Source: Novosphingobium sp.
GTDB taxonomy: Bacteria; Pseudomonadota; Alphaproteobacteria; Sphingomonadales; Sphingomonadaceae
Length of the DNA stretch: 5,782 bases
Direction of reading: 5' to 3'
Assembly (NCBI GenBank): GCA_027490345.1
Contig: JAIXYF010000492.1
Location: forward strand, 1-5,782
Numbering within the stretch: the first letter of the stretch is position 1; the number at the start of each line of letters is the position of its first letter. Positions 1 through 3,464 of the stretch are shown piece after piece. The notes beneath the pieces are model-generated. The model was given only the letters and a program-made list of their open reading frames with translations. It was not told where the DNA came from and ran no database searches. The position numbers and the translations under genes are program-made.

Positions 1-7
1 ATTGCGT

Positions 8-26
8 TATGTGATACTATTACATA
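8..26. promoter_or_regulatory. Zur/Fur-like operator palindrome upstream of the MerC-family gene
   Basis: The sequence TATGTGATA-C-TATTACATA is an inverted repeat with 9-base arms around one central base and a single mismatched pair. Its core, ATGTGATACTATTACAT, differs at two positions from the general Zur box pattern ATGTTATA-N-TATAACAT known from Proteobacteria. It ends only 10 bases before the ATG at 37, so a bound repressor would cover the promoter; TACTAT at 15-20 could serve as the -10 element. The palindrome is seen directly. The Zur assignment is inferred from similarity, and another Fur-family regulator is possible. Confidence 0.6.
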
Positions 27-36
27 TACCGTTCGT

Positions 37-423
37 ATGACCGACGGCCCCGATCTTTTTCCAGCCAGCGCTTCCAGCCGATTCGACCGGCTGGGCGTGC
101 TTATCAGCGGGCTGTGCATGGTGCATTGCCTTGCGGGGCTGTTTCTGATCGGCGTGCTGGGGCTGGGCGGCGGCGTGCTGCTCAATCCGGCGATTCACCG
201 CTTCGGGCTGGTGGCCGCGTTTGTGGTCGGCCTGTTCACAATCGGCGCGGGGGCGCTGCGCCATGGGCACCGTCTGCCGCTGGCGCTCGGCGCAACCGGC
301 CTCGCGCTGATGGCAGCGGCGATTGCCAGCGATCATGGCACCGCCGAAGCGGTGCTGACGATCGGCGGCGTGGTGCTGGTGGCGTCCGCGCACATCGTGA
401 ACTTGCGCCGCAACGGCTGCTGA
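37..423 (+). CDS. MerC-domain small integral membrane protein
   Basis: This 128-residue protein looks like a chromosomal member of the MerC family, small inner-membrane proteins first known as mercuric-ion carriers. Residues 17-40 carry the typical family opening (DRLGVLISGLCMVHCLAG) with a Cys27-x2-His30-Cys31 cluster in the first membrane segment. Further hydrophobic stretches lie at about 46-70, 80-97 and 103-120, giving the four-helix plan of the family. The C-terminus (AHIVNLRRNGC) ends in a cysteine. No merR, merT, merP or merA is adjacent, so a mercury-resistance role is not supported. The Zur-like palindrome just upstream suggests zinc-responsive expression and perhaps zinc or other thiophilic metal handling. 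There is no Shine-Dalgarno sequence before the ATG, and the palindrome leaves room only for a very short leader. thiSG follows in the same direction after 57 bases. Family membership is fairly certain; the transported substrate is unknown. Confidence 0.82.
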   Translation: MTDGPDLFPASASSRFDRLGVLISGLCMVHCLAGLFLIGVLGLGGGVLLNPAIHRFGLVAAFVVGLFTIGAGALRHGHRLPLALGATGLALMAAAIASDHGTAEAVLTIGGVVLVASAHIVNLRRNGC

Positions 424-480
424 AAGCCCGGCCTTCCTGACAGCTTGCATAGGCTGCACCGCGCGTTAAAGCCCGGGGCC

Positions 481-1473
481 ATGTCCACCGAACTCTCCCT
501 CACCATCAACGGCGAACCGCGCCGCATCGCTCCCGGCTCGATTGCCGATCTGGTCCGCAGCCTCGAACTCGATCCCGCCAAAGTTGCGGTTGAGCGCAAC
601 GGCGAAATCGTGCCGCGCTCCACGCTGGCAGCGGTGGCGATTGCCGAAGGTGATGTGCTGGAGATCGTGCATTTCGTGGGCGGGGGACAGGATGATACCT
701 GGCCAGAAGACACTTGGACCGTGGCGGGCCGCACCTTTCGGTCGCGCCTGATCGTCGGCACCGGCAAATACAAGGACTTCGCGCAGAACGCAGCGGCGGT
801 CGAAGCTTCGGGCGCGGAGATCGTCACCGTGGCAGTGCGCCGGGTGAACGTCAGCGATCGGGGGGCGCCGATGCTCACCGACTTCATCGACCCGAAGAAG
901 ATCACCTACCTGCCCAACACCGCCGGGTGCTTCACCGCCGAAGACGCGATCCGCACGCTGCGGCTGGCGCGCGAGGCGGGCGGCTGGGATCTGGTGAAGC
1001 TCGAAGTTCTGGGCGAGGCGCGCACGCTCTATCCCAACATGATCGAAACGATCCGCGCCACCGAAGTGCTGGCGAAGGAAGGCTTCCTCCCCATGGTCTA
1101 TTGCGTGGACGATCCGATTGCGGCGAAGCAACTGGAAGACGTGGGCGCAGTCGCCGTCATGCCGCTGGGCGCGCCAATCGGCTCGGGCCTCGGCATCCAG
1201 AACCGCGTGACCATCCGCCTGATCGTGGAGGGCGCGAAAGTGCCGGTGCTGGTCGATGCGGGCGTGGGCACGGCAAGCGATGCCGCCGTGGCGCTGGAAC
1301 TGGGCTGCGACGGCGTGCTGATGAACACCGCTATCGCCGAAGCCAAGGACCCGATCCGCATGGCCCGCGCGATGAAGGCAGCGGTGGAAGCCGGGCGCGA
1401 TGCCTATCTGGCGGGGCGGATGGGGACGCGCAAGTATGCCGATCCGAGTAGTCCGCTGGCGGGGCTGATCTGA
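481..1473 (+). CDS. thiSG: Bifunctional sulfur carrier protein ThiS / thiazole synthase ThiG
   Basis: This 330-residue protein makes the thiazole phosphate half of thiamine in the cytoplasm, from deoxyxylulose phosphate, dehydroglycine and sulfur delivered on the ThiS thiocarboxylate. Residues 1-69 are a ThiS-like ubiquitin-fold domain ending in FVGGG at 65-69. A short acidic linker follows, and from about residue 78 there is a complete ThiG barrel. Visible ThiG marks are RLIVGTGKY (89-97), the Schiff-base lysine in VKLEVLG (Lys173), PLGAPIGSGLGIQN (228-241) and DAGVGTASDAA (259-269), followed by GVLMNTAIA. Such fusions are a known protein type in alphaproteobacteria. The oddity is that the sulfur-accepting di-glycine is internal rather than the free C-terminus that ThiF would adenylate. 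The ATG at 481 was chosen because translation from it begins exactly with the ThiS fold; an upstream TTG at 445 would add 12 unrelated residues. No TPP riboswitch is recognisable in the 57 bases upstream. Confidence 0.95.
   Translation: MSTELSLTINGEPRRIAPGSIADLVRSLELDPAKVAVERNGEIVPRSTLAAVAIAEGDVLEIVHFVGGGQDDTWPEDTWTVAGRTFRSRLIVGTGKYKDFAQNAAAVEASGAEIVTVAVRRVNVSDRGAPMLTDFIDPKKITYLPNTAGCFTAEDAIRTLRLAREAGGWDLVKLEVLGEARTLYPNMIETIRATEVLAKEGFLPMVYCVDDPIAAKQLEDVGAVAVMPLGAPIGSGLGIQNRVTIRLIVEGAKVPVLVDAGVGTASDAAVALELGCDGVLMNTAIAEAKDPIRMARAMKAAVEAGRDAYLAGRMGTRKYADPSSPLAGLI
1371..1473 (+). repeat. Left, intact copy of a ~103-bp direct repeat (thiG 3' end)
   Basis: The last 103 bases of thiSG, from GATGAAGGC to the TGA stop, recur in degenerate form at 2148-2249. 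Both copies stop at the thiG stop codon, and no similarity is visible beyond it. On the left side, similarity ends sharply at 1371/2148. This copy encodes the normal ThiG C-terminus and is presumably functional. Confidence 0.9.
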
Positions 1474-1502
1474 GCAAGCCTGACTGTCGGTGATCTCGGA
1501 TT

Positions 1503-1530
1503 CACAAACCCAAGCGCCGCCTTGGTTGTG
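1503..1530 (+). terminator. Possible weak hairpin after thiSG, no T-tract
   Basis: CAC-a-AACC-c-AAG can pair with CTT-GGTT-GTG around a CGCCGC loop, giving about 10 base pairs with two single-base bulges. It begins 30 bases after the thiSG stop. It lacks a downstream run of T, and its right arm overlaps the left operator half of the following promoter, so it may play no part in termination. Confidence 0.25.
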
Positions 1531-1564
1531 TACATTGTATGCTTCTGCTCTATACTGTGCACAA
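1526..1564 (+). promoter_or_regulatory. Promoter and candidate autoregulatory operators of the parDE-like module
   Basis: TATACT at 1551-1556 is a good -10 element. TTGTGT at 1526-1531 (19-base spacer) or TGTACA at 1529-1534 (16-base spacer) could be the -35. Flanking the -10 are two related inverted half-sites, TTGTGTACA (1526-1534) and TGTGCACAA (1556-1564). They match as inverted copies with one mismatch, and their centres lie 30 bp apart, about three helical turns. Ribbon-helix-helix antitoxins usually bind such paired sites over their own promoter. The sequence symmetry is seen; binding by this antitoxin is inferred. Confidence 0.6.
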
Positions 1565-1572
1565 TTACAAAT

Positions 1573-1576
1573 GAGG
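1573..1576 (+). promoter_or_regulatory. Shine-Dalgarno site of the antitoxin gene
   Basis: GAGG lies 7 bases before the ATG at 1584 and fixes that start codon. The downstream toxin gene has no comparable site, consistent with its translation being coupled to that of the antitoxin. Confidence 0.65.
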
Positions 1577-1583
1577 CAGGACG

Positions 1584-1850
1584 ATGGAAAGCACCACCCT
1601 GACAATCCGGGTCCCGGTACAAGTCCGCGACAAGCTCGCGCGCATTGCGAGCGGCACCCGGCGCAGTAAATCTTATCTGGCAGCAGAAGCGGTTGCAGCT
1701 TACGTCGAGCGCGAATTGGCGATCATCGAAGGCATTCAGGAAGGGATGGCGGACATAGCCGCCGGACGGACGGTTTCGCACGCGCAAGCAATGGCAGAAT
1801 TGCGCGCAGTCGTGGACGAGATTGAACAGGCCAAAACCGCACCGCGATGA
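1584..1850 (+). CDS. ParD-like ribbon-helix-helix antitoxin
   Basis: This 88-residue protein is the predicted antitoxin of a type II module. It would bind and neutralise the toxin encoded next to it and repress their shared promoter. The N-terminus TTLTIRVPVQVRDKL (residues 4-18) is the beta strand plus first helix of a ribbon-helix-helix DNA-binding fold. SGTRRSKSYLAAEAVAAYVERE (23-44) contains the turn and second helix. Residues 45-88 are a hydrophilic, largely helical tail, the usual toxin-wrapping part. The length is typical of the ParD/CopG class. Its stop overlaps the toxin start in an ATGA tetranucleotide, which points to translational coupling. The module has its own promoter and is not simply a tail of the thiSG operon. 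The family assignment is confident; ParD as opposed to another RHH antitoxin class rests mainly on the partner. Confidence 0.88.
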   Translation: MESTTLTIRVPVQVRDKLARIASGTRRSKSYLAAEAVAAYVERELAIIEGIQEGMADIAAGRTVSHAQAMAELRAVVDEIEQAKTAPR

Positions 1851-2152
1851 GGCAGGTTGTCTGGTCGCGCCGCGCGCTATCGGATGCGAGTGACATCCTG
1901 CGCCATATTGCCACTGAGGACACACGCGCGGCCCGCACGGTGATCGACAGGATCGAAGCGACCGGCGAAGCGCTTGGCGAATTTGCGACAGGGCATCCCG
2001 GCCGGGTTGCTGGAACCTATGAAAAATCGGTGCGGCACCTGCCCTATATCATCGCCTATGAACTGACTGACGAGGACCGGACGGTTGCTATCTTGCGCGT
2101 AATCCATGCATCCCGCGACTGGCGGGAGGACGGTTGGCCGACTGATCGATGA
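1847..2152 (+). CDS. ParE/RelE-superfamily toxin
   Basis: This 101-residue protein is the predicted toxin of the module. RelE/ParE-fold proteins either cleave mRNA on ribosomes or poison DNA gyrase, and sequence reading alone cannot decide which applies here. The N-terminus QVVWSRRALSDASDILRHIA (3-22) matches the strand-plus-amphipathic-helix opening of ParE proteins. The C-terminal half has the recurrent pattern VRHLPYIIAYEL (62-73) followed by VAILRVIHASRDW (80-92). An RHH antitoxin partner favours the ParE class. The final residues, WREDGWPTDR, and the stop codon lie at a sequence junction: the TGA at 2150-2152 falls inside a degenerate copy of the thiG 3' end beginning at 2148. The toxin's natural C-terminus may therefore have been altered when the module landed here. 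The core domain is intact. Confidence 0.87.
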   Translation: MRQVVWSRRALSDASDILRHIATEDTRAARTVIDRIEATGEALGEFATGHPGRVAGTYEKSVRHLPYIIAYELTDEDRTVAILRVIHASRDWREDGWPTDR

Positions 2153-2249
2153 AGGCCGCCGTGGAAGCGGGGTGCGTGCCTACCTCGCGGGGCGGATGAG
2201 GCCGCGCTAGTATGCCGATCCGAGCAGTCCGTTGGCGGGGTCGATTTGA
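2148..2249 (+). pseudogene. Degenerate remnant of a thiG 3' end
   Basis: These 102 bases align with the last 103 bases of the intact thiSG (1371-1473) with 14 substitutions and one single-base deletion, about 85% identity. Read in the thiG frame, the fragment begins MKAAVEAG, then loses its frame at the deletion around 2176-2177. A Lys codon has also become TAG (at 2208-2210). The homologous stop codon is preserved at 2247-2249. Eight of the 14 substitutions are synonymous, so the fragment looks like the end of a once-functional, diverged thiG rather than a fresh tandem copy. It overlaps the last three bases of the toxin gene. It is either the displaced original thiG end or a piece brought in with the module. 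Confidence 0.9.
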
Positions 2250-2326
2250 TTAGGGGACTTTTGCCCGAATTCGCCCAGTTGCGGTCATTCCGGCAGGAGT
2301 TTGTGATCGCCGAAAGCAGCCCTAAT

Positions 2327-2623
2327 CTAACCTAAGGTCGCAGTTAGGTCGGAACCGCATTTGCTGCATGTTCGCGCGGGCCAAGGGGTGCTTATCATGA
2401 AGCGGCGCAGGAATACCGATCGTCCGCATTTTCGGCAGGCGATCCGAAAACTTCCGACGCTGCCTATGATTAGCCACGCGATGGCCAAGGGAAACACCAA
2501 AACCATGACGGTTTTAAAGGGCAAATCGAACGGCATCAACAGGAGCGGAACACCCCACATAATCGCAGGCATGGCGAGGACTACAGCGATCATGAAACGC
2601 CGTCCCCTTCTATAGGGGCTCAT
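2327..2623 (-). CDS. Small two-helix membrane protein with C-terminal CxxC...CxxC zinc-ribbon-like tail
   Basis: I do not recognise a named family. Read from the ATG at 2623, the 98-residue product starts with a basic stretch (YRRGRR). Two hydrophobic segments follow at about residues 11-33 and 38-57, and then a cytoplasmic-looking tail with CRKCG at 63-67 and CSKCG at 86-90. Two CxxC pairs 19 residues apart suggest a zinc ribbon. The basic residues before the first helix fit the positive-inside rule. Start options are GTG at 2641 (104 aa), ATG at 2623, or ATG at 2593 (88 aa); the last has the best ribosome site (AAGGGGA, 9 bases away) but loses the basic N-terminus. Codon use is less GC-rich than in the neighbouring metabolic genes, which suggests recent acquisition or weak constraint. 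The opposite strand also has an open frame (2361-2615), but its product shows no domain logic. Confidence 0.6.
   Translation of the reverse strand: MSPYRRGRRFMIAVVLAMPAIMWGVPLLLMPFDLPFKTVMVLVFPLAIAWLIIGSVGSFRIACRKCGRSVFLRRFMISTPWPARTCSKCGSDLTATLG
2330..2349 (-). terminator. Short inverted repeat over the end of the zinc-ribbon-like gene
   Basis: ACCTAA and TTAGGT form a perfect 6-bp stem with an 8-base loop, ending next to the stop codon of the minus-strand gene. There is no T-tract after it, so it is at best a weak terminator. Confidence 0.2.
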
Positions 2624-2734
2624 ATGGCTTGAGGCTCGCACTCAAAAGGAAACAGCGAAGCGAACGTCAGCAATCCATCTCGTTTTTGTAGCAGCGGAAT
2701 GGCCGGAACCCACCAAATCCCGCCGAACCCCATG

Positions 2735-2758
2735 CGGTTTACAGGCTGATCTGAACCG
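2735..2758 (-). terminator. Possible hairpin downstream of the higA-like gene
   Basis: CGGTT pairs with AACCG, and inside it CAG pairs with CTG around a GCTGAT loop, with a two-base bulge on one side. It begins 5 bases after the stop of the minus-strand antitoxin. No T-run follows in the direction of transcription, so termination is only a possibility. I see nothing else interpretable in 2642-2763. Confidence 0.3.
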
Positions 2759-2763
2759 ACCCT

Positions 2764-3060
2764 TCAAACCAGCGCGAGTTCGATCCGGCGCCCGACCACC
2801 GCCGCTGCGCGTTGCAGCGTCTCTATGGTGACATTGCCGTCAGTGGGATCAAGCACCCGGTCGATTTGGGTGCGACTGGTGTGCATCAGGCTCGCCAGCT
2901 TCGATTTGCTGAGGCCGCGCTCGCGCATCGCTTCGGCCAGTTGCCAGGCGATGACTTCCTTGATGGCTTTGGCCTGAAATTCGGCCAGCACGCCTTCTTC
3001 TTCCAGAAAGCTGTCCAGCGTCGGGCCGCGATGCCGGTTCTCAGGCTTATTGTCAGCCAT
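2764..3060 (-). CDS. HigA-like XRE-family antitoxin
   Basis: This 98-residue helix-turn-helix protein is the predicted antitoxin and autorepressor of the HigB-like toxin encoded just upstream. Residues 12-38 (PTLDSFLEEEGVLAEF and on) form an acidic leader. Residues 39-71 contain the XRE DNA-binding helices (LAEAMRERGLSKSKLASLMH, then TSRTQIDRVLDP), where the recognition helix follows Thr61-Ser62-Arg63. TIETLQRAAAVVGRRIELAL (78-97) is the usual closing segment, in which helix and strand help dimerise. The ATG at 3060 is supported by a clear AAGGA ribosome site 8 bases upstream. The same frame stays open further upstream to 3351, but that part is antisense-like and lacks a domain. The start overlaps the last 8 bases of the toxin gene, so the pair is a translationally coupled unit in the toxin-first order typical of higBA. 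Confidence 0.9.
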   Translation of the reverse strand: MADNKPENRHRGPTLDSFLEEEGVLAEFQAKAIKEVIAWQLAEAMRERGLSKSKLASLMHTSRTQIDRVLDPTDGNVTIETLQRAAAVVGRRIELALV

Positions 3061-3412
3061 CTTCAATTTCCTTCTGCCGCTTGCGGGCCAATGCCAGATC
3101 GGGTGCAGGCGTTTTCTGCGACTTCTTGATGAACCCGTGCACCGCATAGAGTTCACCGCCATAGAAACAGAACAGCACACGGGCGATTGTGCCATCAGCA
3201 AGCGATGTCCGCACTTCGAACAGCCCCCTTCCCATCGGCCTGACCAGCGGCATGCCGATGGGCCAACGGAACTGGACACGCTGCAGGTCTTGCCCGATCT
3301 CCCGCCGATTGGCTGGCGGCAAACCGAGCAGCCAATCGCGGACCGGAACATTGCCCGCCTCTGTCTGGTAGAAGACGAGTTCGATGCGCGGCGGATTTAC
3401 GCCTTCGACCAT
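3053..3412 (-). CDS. HigB-like toxin (phage Gp49-like / DUF891 family)
   Basis: This 119-residue protein belongs to the Gp49-like branch of the RelE superfamily, whose characterised members are ribosome-dependent mRNA endonucleases. Marks seen in order are ELVFYQTEAGNVPVRDWLLGLP (11-32), the segment QFRWPIGMPLVRPMGRGLFEVR (47-68), and ARVLFCFYGGELYAVHGFIKKSQKTP (77-102). The GFIKKxQKTP block is the family's most recognisable signature. The basic, helical C-terminus (LALARKRQKEIEDG) is complete. The length is normal for the family. The ATG at 3412 is preferred because it lies just below a promoter with TTGACA and a palindrome. No Shine-Dalgarno sequence is visible, and the leader must be short. 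The gene starts only 52 bases below the maeB stop on the same strand, so read-through from maeB could also transcribe it. Confidence 0.9.
   Translation of the reverse strand: MVEGVNPPRIELVFYQTEAGNVPVRDWLLGLPPANRREIGQDLQRVQFRWPIGMPLVRPMGRGLFEVRTSLADGTIARVLFCFYGGELYAVHGFIKKSQKTPAPDLALARKRQKEIEDG
3069..3073 (-). promoter_or_regulatory. Shine-Dalgarno site of the HigA-like antitoxin
   Basis: On the minus strand AAGGA lies 8 bases before the ATG at 3060, inside the end of the toxin gene. It fixes the antitoxin start. The toxin itself has no visible site, which would favour antitoxin synthesis over toxin. Confidence 0.7.
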
Positions 3413-3417
3413 GACTC

Positions 3418-3446
3418 TATGTGCACTATATAAAGTGCATTGTCAA
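3418..3446 (-). promoter_or_regulatory. higBA-like promoter with embedded palindromic operator
   Basis: A perfect -35 TTGACA lies at 3441-3446 on the minus strand. Between it and the toxin start is the palindrome TGCACT-ATATAA-AGTGCA (3422-3439), 18 bp with one mismatched pair, which is a natural operator for the XRE antitoxin. The -10 is less clear: CACATA (17-base spacer) or CATAGA (19-base spacer) are candidates, and both place the transcript start very near the ATG. The symmetry is seen; the regulator is inferred from the family's usual autoregulation. Confidence 0.6.
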
Positions 3447-3464
3447 TCGACTTGCGCGTCTTGC

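Noticed and set aside
445..480. Upstream TTG start adding 12 residues to ThiS-ThiG
   Set aside because: The added residues match nothing in ThiS, and the ATG at 481 begins exactly at the expected N-terminal strand.
424..480. Possible TPP riboswitch before thiSG
   Set aside because: The gap is only 57 bases, and neither the CTGAGA nor the ACCTGA-type conserved segments of a THI element are visible. Only a short AAAGCCCGG repeat (423-431 and 468-476) occurs, probably by chance.
466..1605. Long open frame antisense to thiSG (379 residues)
   Set aside because: It is a typical high-GC shadow frame, rich in His, Arg and Ala with no domain, lying opposite a strongly conserved gene.
2250..2326. Search for an insertion-sequence end, attachment site or small RNA beside the thiG remnant
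   Set aside because: No terminal inverted repeat, no further direct repeat matching the sequence after 1473, and no RNA-like fold could be supported.
2361..2615. 84-residue open frame on the plus strand opposite the small membrane protein
   Set aside because: Its product is low in recognisable structure, whereas the minus-strand frame gives helices and ordered CxxC pairs.
3061..3351. N-terminal extension of the HigA-like frame
   Set aside because: The extra 97 residues overlap the toxin gene in another frame and show no domain. The AAGGA site before the ATG at 3060 settles the start.
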